In this document: positions 51,901 to 61,080 of the stretch, piece by piece | Numbering within the stretch: the first letter of the stretch is position 1 | How the letters are laid out: each line of letters starts with the position of its first letter | DNA from: Roseburia sp. | GTDB taxonomy: Bacteria > Bacillota > Clostridia > Lachnospirales > Lachnospiraceae | Direction: 5' to 3' | DNA: 64,000 nt | Assembly: GCA_022771695.1 (NCBI GenBank) | Contig: JALEKJ010000062.1 | Span: 124,001-188,000 of the forward strand | Made by a program: the position numbers and the translations under genes | Notes under the pieces: model-generated | What the model was told of the DNA's origin: nothing | Database searches by the model: none | Seen by the model: the letters and a program-made list of their open reading frames with translations, nothing else

Positions 51901-53250
51901 CTATAACATAATTTTTGTAATCAATTCTGCCAGTTTTTTCGCTTCCGCATCAATCACCTTCTGATTCTTCCCCTCAATCATAACACGCACTAACGGTTCT
52001 GTACCGGACGGTCTGATTAAGACCCTTCCCTCTCCGTGGAATTTCTTTTCCACATTGGCAATCGCATCCGCAATCTCCTGATATTCCATAAAGCTTTCCT
52101 TCTTATGATTCGGCACCTTTGCATTGACCAACGCCTGCGGCAATACCTCCATTACAGATGCAAGCTCTGACAGTGTTTTCCCTGTCTCCACCATAACCTC
52201 TAATAAATGCAGTGCACTAAGAAGTCCGTCTCCGGTCGTATTGTCATCCAGAAAAATGACATGCCCCGACTGTTCTCCGCCAATGTTATAGCCATGTTCG
52301 CGCATATGTTCCAGTACATAGCGGTCACCGACCTTCGTCTTCTCGACATTGACTCCCTCGCGTTCTCCCATCAGCGTAAAGCCAAGGTTCGACATAATGG
52401 TGACAACAATCGTATTCTTTTTTAACTTCCCCTTCTGCTTCATATGAAGACCGCAGATTGCCATAATCTGGTCTCCGTCTACCAGTTCGCCCTTCTCATC
52501 TACCGCCAGCATACGATCCGCATCACCGTCAAATGCGATACCGATATCCGCCTTCTCATATACTACACGCGCTTTTAATTCATCCATATGCGTCGAACCG
52601 CAGTTCGCATTAATATTCGTTCCATCCGGATTTGTATGAATGGCAACCAGTTCTGCACCCAAATCCCGTAATGCCTTCACGGATGTATAATAAGAAGCAC
52701 CCTCTGCGCAGTCCACAACAATCTTCTTGCCCTTTAAGTCTACCGGCACGCACTTTTTCATGAATTCTACGTATTCATCCTTCAAATCGAAACGATAATC
52801 AATCTTTCCGACTCCCGAACCGATTGGCAGAACCACATCTTTCATGTTGTTGCGAATCAAATCTTCGATTTCATCCTCAAGTGCATCTGAAAGCTTATAG
52901 CCCTCCCCGTTAAAGAACTTAATTCCGTTAAATTCCATCGGGTTATGAGACGCGGAAATCACTACGCCCGCATCTACTTTATGCTTTCTCGTCAGATATG
53001 CGATTGCCGGTGTCGGCATCACTCCCACAAAAATTGCATTGGCGCCAACCGAGCAGATTCCTGCCATCAGCGCACTTGCCAGCATACCGCCGGAAATTCT
53101 GGTATCACAGCCTACGATAATCGTTGCCTGATGCTCCTGCTCTTTAGTAAGCACATAGGCACCCGCCTGTCCGAGCTTTGTCGCCAGTTCTATGGTAAGT
53201 TCAGAGCCTGCTATTCCGCGCACGCCATCTGTACCAAACATTCTAGCCAT
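51901..53250 (-). CDS. glmM: Phosphoglucosamine mutase
   Basis: The 449-residue enzyme is full length. [12 protein letters not shown] opens the chain, the catalytic phospho-Ser lies in [13 protein letters not shown], the magnesium loop is [13 protein letters not shown], the sugar loop is [10 protein letters not shown], and [12 protein letters not shown] binds phosphate. It converts glucosamine 6-phosphate to the 1-phosphate for peptidoglycan and UDP-GlcNAc. ATG at 53250 has GGAGG nine bases upstream. In Firmicutes it stands with cdaA-cdaR, and CdaA activity is known to be restrained by GlmM contact. Confidence 0.97.
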   Translation of the reverse strand: MARMFGTDGVRGIAGSELTIELATKLGQAGAYVLTKEQEHQATIIVGCDTRISGGMLASALMAGICSVGANAIFVGVMPTPAIAYLTRKHKVDAGVVISASHNPMEFNGIKFFNGEGYKLSDALEDEIEDLIRNNMKDVVLPIGSGVGKIDYRFDLKDEYVEFMKKCVPVDLKGKKIVVDCAEGASYYTSVKALRDLGAELVAIHTNPDGTNINANCGSTHMDELKARVVYEKADIGIAFDGDADRMLAVDEKGELVDGDQIMAICGLHMKQKGKLKKNTIVVTIMSNLGFTLMGEREGVNVEKTKVGDRYVLEHMREHGYNIGGEQSGHVIFLDDNTTGDGLLSALHLLEVMVETGKTLSELASVMEVLPQALVNAKVPNHKKESFMEYQEIADAIANVEKKFHGEGRVLIRPSGTEPLVRVMIEGKNQKVIDAEAKKLAELITKIML

Positions 53251-53278
53251 GCCAAATTCCTCCACATTATCTTAAATT

Positions 53279-54700
53279 TTATTCATGCGTCACAGTCGTC
53301 TCTGAAGCATTCTCCGCAGATGTTGCATTCTCCGTAGACGTTGTGTTCTCCACAGATGTTGCATTCCCTGATGAAGTCTCTGTTGTCTCGGTAGACACAG
53401 AAGTTTCCGCATCCTGCCCTGCATCATCATTCGAGTTCGTGTTCCCGTTTCCGCTGATTGCAGCCGGCACTTTCACCGTTTCTGTCAGCCAGCAGTATTC
53501 CTCCAACGCAAAGTTGACCGTCAGGCGATGCTTTCCTACACCGAGACCGTTCGCATTGACGGTTCCCTCAATATTTTTCGCCTTAAGCTCCGATATGACG
53601 CTCTCCGGTCCGCTTATCTCTACCACAACGACATCCTCGTCAAACTCCAGCAGATATGCTTCACGCAGATTCTCCACAGTAAGGTTCGCCACCGGCACCT
53701 CAAACGTCTTACTCATAACCGGTTCTACTTTTACGGTAACCTCAATCTTCGCATCCGAAGTCAGCACAAGCGATGTTCCGGACGGCAGATAAGAGCTGAT
53801 ATCCACCGTAGTCACAAAGTCCTCTGTGATATCAGTCACATCCAATACCTCTGCCGGAATTATAATTTTATTGACCGGATTTAATATCGCACTCTCACCT
53901 TTGATCCGAACGGTCTCCAGCGGATATTCGATTCCGGTTATCATATAGCCTTCCGCCACTTTGCCTGTCGTATTAAACTCCAAGGATACATCTTTTGTAC
54001 TCAATATCTGTGCGGAAACAGTTACCGTATCAAGACTTAACGTAAGCCTTGTCGTATCAATAGCATTGCCGTCCGCATCGTACAGCACCGGAACCACACT
54101 ATCCGTGACATCCGTGGAAACGCCGTCAATATTGATGGTAGCAACCGCCGAATCTATCTGGCTGATAATGAATGCCGGTCCTGAAATTTTCAGCAGATTC
54201 GAGCCGACAATTTCCAGATTGCCGAGCGCACATCCATCCGCCACCGTTCCTTTTGTATTCGGCACAATCACCTTCTGACAGGTGCCCAAATCTCCTAACA
54301 CCACTTCCAGATACAGTTGCTTTGAAGTTATCGTCACCTTATTGGTATATCTCTTAGGTGTGATAGTAACCGGCACACGGTATGTCCCTGTATTTTCGTT
54401 GTATTCGATTTTCTCCATATCGGCAACTGCGGAAAAATCAGAATTTGCCATCTCCGACAAAACGCTCCGCTCCGCAGAAGCATAAAACGTGATGGTGTTC
54501 TTGCCATCCAGTGCTTCAAAGTACTTATTCTGCTCCGTAAGATAATCCGTATTCTCCGTTGTAATGCTCGTGGTAAACGGCTGGACAGTAGTCGGATTAT
54601 CAATATTAATCACAACAATCCACAACACCACCGCAAACAATGTTGCAAGTAACTTGAGGCCAAAATTATTTGTTATCTTTTTACCGAGCTTCTTTAACAT
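53279..54700 (-). CDS. cdaR: CdaA regulator, YbbR-domain protein
   Basis: The 473-residue protein has one membrane anchor near residues 15-33 (LLATLFAVVLWIVVINI) and about four YbbR repeats outside the membrane (for example FNTTGKVAEGYMITGIEY and VEISGPESVISELKAKN). The last 60 residues are a Ser/Thr/Asn/Glu-rich tail. In this family the protein regulates the diadenylate cyclase CdaA, whose gene overlaps its start by 20 bases. Confidence 0.93.
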   Translation of the reverse strand: MLKKLGKKITNNFGLKLLATLFAVVLWIVVINIDNPTTVQPFTTSITTENTDYLTEQNKYFEALDGKNTITFYASAERSVLSEMANSDFSAVADMEKIEYNENTGTYRVPVTITPKRYTNKVTITSKQLYLEVVLGDLGTCQKVIVPNTKGTVADGCALGNLEIVGSNLLKISGPAFIISQIDSAVATINIDGVSTDVTDSVVPVLYDADGNAIDTTRLTLSLDTVTVSAQILSTKDVSLEFNTTGKVAEGYMITGIEYPLETVRIKGESAILNPVNKIIIPAEVLDVTDITEDFVTTVDISSYLPSGTSLVLTSDAKIEVTVKVEPVMSKTFEVPVANLTVENLREAYLLEFDEDVVVVEISGPESVISELKAKNIEGTVNANGLGVGKHRLTVNFALEEYCWLTETVKVPAAISGNGNTNSNDDAGQDAETSVSTETTETSSGNATSVENTTSTENATSAENASETTVTHE

Positions 54701-55571
54701 TTTTCAGCCTCCTCCGCAATAATTCAATTTTAGAAACTTCCTGCTCTCGTCGCTGCAAATATGTGAGCTTGTTCTTTAAAAACTCTGCATCGACATTGCG
54801 GTACAGTTCGCCGCCCAAAGCAATCGACACTCTTCCTGTCTCTTCCGACACGACAATCGTCAATGAATCGCTGACCTCACTGATACCGACTGCTGCACGA
54901 TGTCTCGTTCCCAAATCTTTACTGATAGACAAAGAATCGGTAAGCGGCAGATAACAGGTTGCAGATACAACGCGGTCGCCGCGCACAATCACGGCGCCAT
55001 CATGAAGAGGTGTATTTTTTTCAAAAATATTAATGAGCAACTGGCTTGTAAGGATTCCGTCCACTGCAATACCGGTTCTCTCATACTCCGATAGAACAAT
55101 CTCATCCTCCACTACAATCAGTGCACCTGTTTTCACTTTTCCCATCTCATAGCATGCCTTTACCAGCTCAGTAATCGTACGGTCGGAAAATTTACCAGTG
55201 TCACCCTTTGAAAAGTCAAATCGAAACAGCGATGCCAGAATATTTTTTCTTCCCAGATTCTCAAGCGCTTTTCGCATCTCAGGCTGAAAGATGACCACAA
55301 GTGCAATCAACAATATATTGAGCGTATTTTTCGCAATCCATATAATGGTATTCATCTGGAACACCGCCGCAATTAGCACAAACAGCAGAATCACCATTAA
55401 GCCCCTGAGCAGTACCCATGCTCTGGTATTCTTAATCCACACCAGCATATAGTAAAACAAAAACGCAATTATGATAATCTCCACAATATCCGTGGTGGTT
55501 ATTTTTGGCAAGTTCATGTACATAGATGCCTTATTCCAAAAAGCTTCTAAAGTTGCTCTCACGTTCTGCAC
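54681..55571 (-). CDS. cdaA: Diadenylate cyclase
   Basis: The 296-residue protein has three N-terminal membrane segments followed by a DAC domain. The catalytic motifs are intact: LHDGAVIVRGDRV (DGA) and GTRHRAAVG (RHR). It makes c-di-AMP from two ATP. GTG at 55571 is the likely start, with AAGGAAG seven bases upstream. cdaA, cdaR and glmM are consecutive, the standard Firmicutes order. Confidence 0.96.
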   Translation of the reverse strand: MQNVRATLEAFWNKASMYMNLPKITTTDIVEIIIIAFLFYYMLVWIKNTRAWVLLRGLMVILLFVLIAAVFQMNTIIWIAKNTLNILLIALVVIFQPEMRKALENLGRKNILASLFRFDFSKGDTGKFSDRTITELVKACYEMGKVKTGALIVVEDEIVLSEYERTGIAVDGILTSQLLINIFEKNTPLHDGAVIVRGDRVVSATCYLPLTDSLSISKDLGTRHRAAVGISEVSDSLTIVVSEETGRVSIALGGELYRNVDAEFLKNKLTYLQRREQEVSKIELLRRRLKNVKEAR

Positions 55572-55583
55572 GTCTTCACTTCC

Positions 55584-56588
55584 TTAATCTAACAAATCCT
55601 CGTCGATATCCATCTCTCTTGCAAACTGTCTCTTCGTCAGCCGCTCACTGTTTTCATCCTTACCGCTAAAGCGCTTTACCTTCTTATCCGTTCCGGAAAT
55701 AAACGCTTTCGGCACTGCTTTGACATAATAATAATACTCATCGTCTTCGAACTGAAGCCGCTCCGTCCTCGAGTAATCCAGGTTAAAGAATAAGAACTGT
55801 ATCACAAGTGCTATCGCTGCAGAAACAACGCTTCCAATCAACACCCCCAACAGTTTCCCCGAAATACCAAGCAGCATGTATCCGGCAATCAAACCGATGG
55901 ACTCAAAAAGCGTACCGGAGATAATGGCTACACGCCATGCATTCTCAATCGACATTCTGCGAATCACGTATACAATAATCAACGTAATCGCCAACACACC
56001 AGTCACGAGATACATCTCTTTGTTTCCCAACAACTGATTGAGTGCAACCGTAAACATTGATGTTGCTTCACCTTCCACATCAGCCACCCCACTAAGCACC
56101 TTAGCATTGTTCTTCACCCCGTCAAGGAAGAAGTATAAAATGGTTCCGCAAATCATTGCAAACACCGAGTATGCTTCTCGAAGAAGCCCCATTCCAAGCG
56201 GCATGATGTATGGAATATGAAGTCTGCAGCAAACCACTGTCAATACTACATCGTAACCGTGTTTTGGCGCGAAACGAAAATAGATTAAATAAATCAGCAT
56301 AAATAAAATCAATGCCACCAAACATACTTCCAGCGACAGCGCATACATATCCAGCAGGATTACCAATGTCGCCACCAGCATCGTCAGCCGGATTGGGAAA
56401 ACAGAACAAAGTAATGCCAAAATCAATGCAATCGGGATACTGCTGATGCGCTCCATATATCCGATATTAAGATTAATCATCAAAAATATTACGAATGCCA
56501 ACAAAAATCTCATAATTGGCACAAGATATACTTCATTTTTTCCATAGAAGCGTATCATCTTCTCTTTTAGTTCCAATATGGTTGTCAT
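55584..56588 (-). CDS. Polytopic membrane protein upstream of cdaA
   Basis: I do not recognise a named family. The 334-residue protein has eight or nine hydrophobic segments in residues 20-260 and a charged cytosolic tail of about 75 residues (YSRTERLQFEDDEYYYYVK, then basic). AGGAGG precedes the ATG. It is separated from cdaA by 12 bases, so it is probably cotranscribed with the c-di-AMP genes. A transport or cell-envelope role is possible but not shown. Confidence 0.75.
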   Translation of the reverse strand: MTTILELKEKMIRFYGKNEVYLVPIMRFLLAFVIFLMINLNIGYMERISSIPIALILALLCSVFPIRLTMLVATLVILLDMYALSLEVCLVALILFMLIYLIYFRFAPKHGYDVVLTVVCCRLHIPYIMPLGMGLLREAYSVFAMICGTILYFFLDGVKNNAKVLSGVADVEGEATSMFTVALNQLLGNKEMYLVTGVLAITLIIVYVIRRMSIENAWRVAIISGTLFESIGLIAGYMLLGISGKLLGVLIGSVVSAAIALVIQFLFFNLDYSRTERLQFEDDEYYYYVKAVPKAFISGTDKKVKRFSGKDENSERLTKRQFAREMDIDEDLLD

Positions 56589-56601
56589 ATTTTCCTCCTG
56601 C

Positions 56602-57027
56602 CTACTCCCACTCCGTGTTATTCGTCGTTTTCAGTCGTTCCTCACGCTCGTACATCTGGTTCACCTTTTTAAGGCTCGCATAATACTTTTTTACTTTTCT
56701 GCGACCGTCTGTGTATTTCACATTGAAAATAATATAGGTTGCTCCAAGATAAATCACCATAAATACCAAATAGGAGAGTACTAAAGACATGACCGCCTCG
56801 CGAATTTCCATCTGATTTATCTTCTCAAATAACCCTTCCATCGAATACAATGCCCATAGTCCAAACAACAGTACATAGCTGATTGTTCCGGTAACAAAAC
56901 TAATCAGAGCTTGCAGGGAAACATAGTCTTTTCTTGCATATTGTGTCATCGGCTTGCACTCTTTGCCTTCATTCTCATCAAACTGTGACAGCTTTATCAT
57001 ATGCCGTAAACGTTCCTCATTTACCAT
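56602..57027 (-). CDS. Small membrane protein, first gene of the cdaA unit
   Basis: The 141-residue protein has two clear hydrophobic segments (ISFVTGTISYVLLFGLWAL and SLVLSYLVFMVIYLGATYI) between charged ends. The N-terminal 40 residues and the basic C terminus are probably cytosolic. No family is recognised. It is the first gene after the promoter at 57115-57142 and ends 13 bases before the next membrane protein gene. Confidence 0.72.
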   Translation of the reverse strand: MVNEERLRHMIKLSQFDENEGKECKPMTQYARKDYVSLQALISFVTGTISYVLLFGLWALYSMEGLFEKINQMEIREAVMSLVLSYLVFMVIYLGATYIIFNVKYTDGRRKVKKYYASLKKVNQMYEREERLKTTNNTEWE

Positions 57028-57114
57028 ACAGCAATCTTATCCTTTCCGGTTCTCGCAACCGCACGTTCTCATGTTTTTTCTAATTTTGCACGCAGTTACG
57101 CATTCTTACTTCAC

Positions 57115-57142
57115 ATTATAGCACAGGACACCCTATTTTCAA
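57115..57142 (-). promoter_or_regulatory. Promoter of the cdaA-cdaR-glmM unit
   Basis: On the coding strand TTGAAA (57137-57142) and TGCTATAAT (hexamer TATAAT at 57115-57120 with TG extension) are 16 bases apart. The element lies between the terminator of the previous unit and the gene starting at 57027. Confidence 0.8.
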
Positions 57143-57153
57143 AGTAAAAACCA

Positions 57154-57188
57154 TAAAAAAACAGGGTCCTCATCTCAGGCCCTGTTTT
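57154..57188 (-). terminator. Intrinsic terminator after yvyF
   Basis: The arms AAAACAGGG (57158-57166) and CCCTGTTTT (57180-57188) form a perfect nine-base stem, followed on the coding strand by a run of seven T. It begins nine bases after the yvyF stop. Confidence 0.88.
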
Positions 57189-57196
57189 CCCTATTC

Positions 57197-57598
57197 CTAC
57201 TGTAAGAAACGCATACGGTTTCCGTCACGCTCTCTCTTCTTAATCTCCGGCTCCTTCGGCTTAGCAATCGCTCCCGCAAAGGTATTCGCCATCTCCGCTT
57301 TACACTTCTCGCAGAAGCGTCCGGTGCAAATCGGCGTACCACACTGTTCACAGACAATTCCGTCTGCCCCTGCTGTTGACAAAGAAAGTCGTTCTTCTCT
57401 AATCCACTGCCGAATCTGTTTCACCGAAACATCCAGTTCCTCTGAAACCTGCTCAACCGTTGCGTTTTTATTCTCCTCGAGATATGCCTTCACCTCTTGG
57501 AACTTCTCCTCCAACTTCTTCTGGCATGCCGGGCAAAGTCGAGCCCCTCCCATATAGTTGAACAAACGTCCACAGTCCCTGCAATTTGTAACTTCCAT
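57197..57598 (-). CDS. yvyF: YvyF-like flagellar-operon protein
   Basis: The 133-residue protein has an N-terminal zinc ribbon (CRDCGRLFNYMGGARLCPAC), a central helix-turn-helix-like part (ATVEQVSEELDVSVKQIRQW) and a second Cys cluster (CEQCGTPICTGRFCEKC). This matches the flagellar-operon protein YvyF family. In Bacillus yvyF follows comFC, as here (23 bases). AGGAGG precedes the ATG. Its exact role is not known; no flagellar gene lies in the window. Confidence 0.82.
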   Translation of the reverse strand: MEVTNCRDCGRLFNYMGGARLCPACQKKLEEKFQEVKAYLEENKNATVEQVSEELDVSVKQIRQWIREERLSLSTAGADGIVCEQCGTPICTGRFCEKCKAEMANTFAGAIAKPKEPEIKKRERDGNRMRFLQ

Positions 57599-57621
57599 TT
57601 TAGACCTCCTAGGTATATCTG

Positions 57622-58368
57622 TCAGAATCCGGTTCCGATGCTGATGCAGATATAGTAAATATTTTGTGCTCCACCGGAAAGCAACACGGCTGCCACCGCA
57701 TCCATCGTGCTCCCTGTTGTGTATATATCATCTACCAACAATATCTGACTATATTTTACTATATTCGGCGCTAATTGAAAAGCATTTTTTAAATTACGCT
57801 GCCGCTCTTTGTCATTCAGCTCTTTCTGTGGCACTGTGTCGCGAATACGCTTTACAGTTCCTGTATCCACCGGTATTCCCAGTTCTTTTCCCAATGCCCG
57901 CGCAAATATCTCGGCCTGATTATATCCGCGCCGGCGCTTTTTCTTCGGATACATGGGAATCGGTACGATAACTTCAATCCGGTTTCTTAGAACCCAATCG
58001 CTATGTATGTCCGCAGCCCGTTTTGCATAAAACTGCGCGTACTCCCGCCTGTTGCTGTACTTAAAGCGGTACATGGACTTTTTCATTCCTGCCCGATACA
58101 AAAAGACCGCTTTCCCTTGTCGGTATGCGTGGCTCTTCACGATGCAGTCACTGCAATATTCCCGCTCGCCGTTTTCTATCGGCTTCCCGCACTTTTTGCA
58201 CATCGGTTCTGTAACCGCTGCCGCCTCCTTCTTACAGTCTTCGCAGATTACAGTTCCAAGCGGCAAAATCTCATCACAGATTGGGCACCGCGGCGGATAA
58301 AAATAATCCGACAATTTCTTCACTATCGTATGCATATGTGTTACCGCTCTCCCCGAAAACACCTGCAT
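57622..58368 (-). CDS. comFC: ComFC-type phosphoribosyltransferase-like protein
   Basis: The 248-residue protein has the ComF double zinc finger (CPICDEILPLGTVICEDC and CKKCGKPIENGEREYCSDC) and a C-terminal phosphoribosyltransferase loop ILLVDDIYTTGSTMDAV. IVPIPMYPKKKRRRGYNQAE is also a family signature. ComFC supports DNA uptake in competent bacteria, but it is found widely in non-competent ones. An ATG at 58335 is an alternative start that would remove 11 residues. Confidence 0.92.
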   Translation of the reverse strand: MQVFSGRAVTHMHTIVKKLSDYFYPPRCPICDEILPLGTVICEDCKKEAAAVTEPMCKKCGKPIENGEREYCSDCIVKSHAYRQGKAVFLYRAGMKKSMYRFKYSNRREYAQFYAKRAADIHSDWVLRNRIEVIVPIPMYPKKKRRRGYNQAEIFARALGKELGIPVDTGTVKRIRDTVPQKELNDKERQRNLKNAFQLAPNIVKYSQILLVDDIYTTGSTMDAVAAVLLSGGAQNIYYICISIGTGF

Positions 58369-58445
58369 TCTCTAATTCCGTTACATCCTAACACTTTTCA
58401 CGGGTATATACCATAAACATTTTCTTAATTTTTTCTTTCAAAATT

Positions 58446-59048
58446 TTATACATGGTCCTTCCGGGACAACAGCCTGCCAAACCAACTTTTCTTCTCCGTT
58501 GTTTTTCTCTGATTCTCTCTTTCTGCAAGCACGTCCTCTCTCTTTTCCGGCAGACCGATTTCCAAAAAGAACTCATCATACACGTCGTCCCGTTTGTTAA
58601 TCTTTTCGCACATTTCCTTCAGGACTTCCATGACCGTCTCCATCATTTTTTTCGCATTTTGCGCCATCCGATCATCAAAGCTCATCCCACGGACGGGCGC
58701 ATTCTCGCCCCAAATGCAATCATCGCCGAGCATCCGTAACTTATTCAATCTGTCACGCTGCTCCTTGCGGACCGTACTCAAGAAACGACTGACCAAGGCA
58801 TTATGTGCCTCATCATCCGTATAGCACAAAAACTCCTCCAATGAATACATCTTCGGACATCCGATTTCATAATAAAGATTATATACACGGCAGATTTTCT
58901 CTGCCACACCGCGCAGAATCACGCCGCACTCCTGCGGATTTCTCCAATATTTCCACTCTGCCTTTTCCAGTTCTGCGCTAATGGTGTCGTACATTCCCTG
59001 TAGTTCCGGTGACTCCAGCTTGCATTCTTTCAAAAAATCAAAGTTCAT
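58446..59048 (-). CDS. Uncharacterised protein, DUF4145-like N-terminal half
   Basis: The 200-residue cytosolic protein has no enzyme motif. The segment EKAEWKYWRNPQECGVILRG with VAEKICRVYNL resembles DUF4145-type helical domains, where a Trp/Arg-rich helix precedes an RxxxE pattern (weak match). Residues 115-170 are helical and charged. ATG at 59048 has AGAGGAAA upstream; the open frame continues further but overlaps aroK. It follows aroK by 25 bases. Function unknown. Confidence 0.68.
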   Translation of the reverse strand: MNFDFLKECKLESPELQGMYDTISAELEKAEWKYWRNPQECGVILRGVAEKICRVYNLYYEIGCPKMYSLEEFLCYTDDEAHNALVSRFLSTVRKEQRDRLNKLRMLGDDCIWGENAPVRGMSFDDRMAQNAKKMMETVMEVLKEMCEKINKRDDVYDEFFLEIGLPEKREDVLAERENQRKTTEKKSWFGRLLSRKDHV

Positions 59049-59073
59049 GACTATTTCCTCTTTTCTATCTGTT

Positions 59074-59577
59074 CTACGAAATTTGTCCCAATATCTCTGC
59101 ACAGATTGTCTCGGCAGGCTTTCCGTCCGTCGCAATACACACATCTGCCACCGTCTCGTAACGCGTTTTTCGCTTCTCCATCAGTTCACGGATATATGCA
59201 ACATCCATGTGTCCATTTAAGACCGGGCGATTTGTGCTATGCCTGACCCTCTCATAAATCGTCTCCGGGCTTGCCGTAAGAAGAACAATACTCCCGCTTT
59301 GTTTCATTATCGTCGCATTCTCATCCCGCAAAACGCTTCCGCCGCCGCAGGATACTACCAGCCCTTCCTCTCCGGCAAACGAACGCAATAATTCTGTTTC
59401 CAGATCCCGAAAATATGGTTCTCCATATGTATCAAATATCTCTGTAATCGCCATCTGCTGCTGTTCTTCAATCAGTTCATCCATCTCAACGCACTTCACA
59501 CCGAGACGTGTCGACAGCACACTTCCGACCGTGCTCTTGCCGGTTCCCATAAATCCAATCAGATATATATTTTTCAC
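59074..59577 (-). CDS. aroK: Shikimate kinase
   Basis: The 167-residue enzyme shows the P-loop GFMGTGKSTVGSVLS, the shikimate-binding Asp in EMDELIEEQ, the Arg of PYFRDLETELLR, SCGGGSVLRD and the lid Arg near RVRHSTNRPVL. It phosphorylates shikimate with ATP for chorismate synthesis. GTG at 59577 has GAGG six bases upstream. It follows aroE by 21 bases. Confidence 0.95.
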   Translation of the reverse strand: MKNIYLIGFMGTGKSTVGSVLSTRLGVKCVEMDELIEEQQQMAITEIFDTYGEPYFRDLETELLRSFAGEEGLVVSCGGGSVLRDENATIMKQSGSIVLLTASPETIYERVRHSTNRPVLNGHMDVAYIRELMEKRKTRYETVADVCIATDGKPAETICAEILGQIS

Positions 59578-59598
59578 TGCTGCCTCTCCTCCCCATCT

Positions 59599-60465
59599 CT
59601 AGTGAAAAAACTTTTCCTTCACCTCTTCAACCGGCATTTCCTGCCCCGTATAGAGCTTAAACGCGGCAACTCCCTGCCATAGTAACATCCCCCTGCCGCT
59701 GACACAGATGCATCCTGCCTCTTTTGCCTCGCGAAGCAGTTTCGTCTCCTCCGGATTGTACACCGCATCTGCGATGACAAGTCCCGGATAGAAAGCCGAA
59801 ACATCTTTTACCACACTCTCCTCATCCATCGGCGTCATGCCCACGCTCGTCGCATTGATAAAAATCTCACATGTACGAATTTCTCTGGTCATTGCAGCCA
59901 CATCGGCAATGTCAAAAACATTCACGGTACAATCCGGCACTTCTCTGCGGATTTTCTCCGCCGTCTCGCATGCTTTGCTGACAGTCCGATTAAAAATTGT
60001 AATTTCACGCACTCCATCCAAAGCACACTGTACCTGAATTGCAGTCGCCGCACCGCCACCGCCGGCAATCACAACCTTCTTCCCCATTACATCAATCCCA
60101 TGGTCTTTTAAGTTATTGACAAATCCCTCGCCATCTGTAATGTATCCGGTCAGCTTCCCGTCGTCATTGACAATCGTATTCACCGCCCCGATAATCCGCG
60201 CCGCCGGCGACAATTCATCCATATACTTCACCACTTCCGTCTTACACGGCATCGTCACATTGCATCCGCGCATTTTGAACGTCTTCATCGCCGCAATGGC
60301 ATCCGCGACCTCTTCCGCCTTAATATCAAACGCCACATATGCATAATCTAACCCCAAACGCTCAAAGCTGTAATTGTACATCGCCGGCGAACCGGAATGG
60401 CCGACCGGAGAACCAATCAGTGCCAAAAGCCCTGTATGCCCTGAAATTCTGCTTTCCATTACCAC
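59599..60465 (-). CDS. aroE: Shikimate dehydrogenase
   Basis: The 288-residue enzyme shows IGSPVGHSGSPAMYNYSF with the shikimate Ser pair, GCNVTMPCKTEVVKYMD with the catalytic Lys, VNTIVNDDGKLTGYITDGEG, and the NADP loop VIAGGGGAATAI. It reduces 3-dehydroshikimate. GTG at 60465 lies eight bases after AAAGG; the ATG two codons later is a possible alternative. Confidence 0.95.
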   Translation of the reverse strand: MVMESRISGHTGLLALIGSPVGHSGSPAMYNYSFERLGLDYAYVAFDIKAEEVADAIAAMKTFKMRGCNVTMPCKTEVVKYMDELSPAARIIGAVNTIVNDDGKLTGYITDGEGFVNNLKDHGIDVMGKKVVIAGGGGAATAIQVQCALDGVREITIFNRTVSKACETAEKIRREVPDCTVNVFDIADVAAMTREIRTCEIFINATSVGMTPMDEESVVKDVSAFYPGLVIADAVYNPEETKLLREAKEAGCICVSGRGMLLWQGVAAFKLYTGQEMPVEEVKEKFFH

Positions 60466-60500
60466 AAACCATACCTTTTCTCATATTTTACAACAAAACT

Positions 60501-60529
60501 ATGATAACTGCTTTTTCGTCTGTTTTCAA
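60501..60529 (-). promoter_or_regulatory. Promoter of the aroE-aroK genes
   Basis: The coding strand has TTGAAA (60524-60529) and TATCAT (60501-60506) with a 17-base spacer, 36 bases upstream of the aroE start. The gap of 92 bases after the previous gene holds this element and nothing else that I can see. Confidence 0.65.
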
Positions 60530-60557
60530 TCCTTTTTTGCTTTACCACGTAAAAGTG

Positions 60558-61079
60558 CTATACCGTCCGGCGAAATCGGTAACGAATATCCATCCCGCCA
60601 TCCTTATCCAACACAATCTGCATCAGCTTCTTATCCAGAAACGGGCGCATTGCAAGTTCCACCTCTTCCTCGCATTCCACCAGATATCTGCCATCGGTAA
60701 CAAGAATGATAAGCTTCGCTCTCGCATGATACAGTTTCAGATATGCCACCAACTTTTCCAGATGTTTCTCTGTATCGTACTTTTCATATTCCGAAAAAAA
60801 GCTTTGGCACATTACTATGGAAATCGGACGAACTTCTGTTGTAATTCGTTCATCCGATTTCCACTCTACAACATTCAGTCGAACGTTACGGAACACTTCA
60901 CTGTGCCGTTTCAAACTTCCCAACAGTTCCGGCACATAGGTCGAAACCTTCTCCTGTTCCAATGCCCCGTCAATGACCACTGTCATCTCCAGTATTCCCC
61001 CCGTATAATTGCCGGGCACATGCAAAATCCGCTCCACAGTATTCTTAAACGTCAGCAACGCCACCGGTGACAACTCCAT
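60558..61079 (-). CDS. Uncharacterised protein with a possible degenerate vWA-like fold
   Basis: The 173-residue cytosolic protein alternates strands and helices in a von Willebrand A-like order: EMTVVIDGALEQEKVSTYV at the position of the first strand, NVRLNVVEW, and KLIILVTDGRYLVE, which recalls the vWA strand ending in TDG. The metal motif DxSxS is not kept (DGALE), so the match is only a suggestion. The gene follows the one at 61081 with a one-base gap, suggesting the two proteins work together. Confidence 0.65.
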   Translation of the reverse strand: MELSPVALLTFKNTVERILHVPGNYTGGILEMTVVIDGALEQEKVSTYVPELLGSLKRHSEVFRNVRLNVVEWKSDERITTEVRPISIVMCQSFFSEYEKYDTEKHLEKLVAYLKLYHARAKLIILVTDGRYLVECEEEVELAMRPFLDKKLMQIVLDKDGGMDIRYRFRRTV

Positions 61080-61080
61080 T

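Noticed and set aside
60339..61070. Plus-strand frame of 243 codons
   Set aside because: It overlaps the promoter, aroE start and the vWA-like gene on the minus strand; composition is unlike protein-coding sequence.
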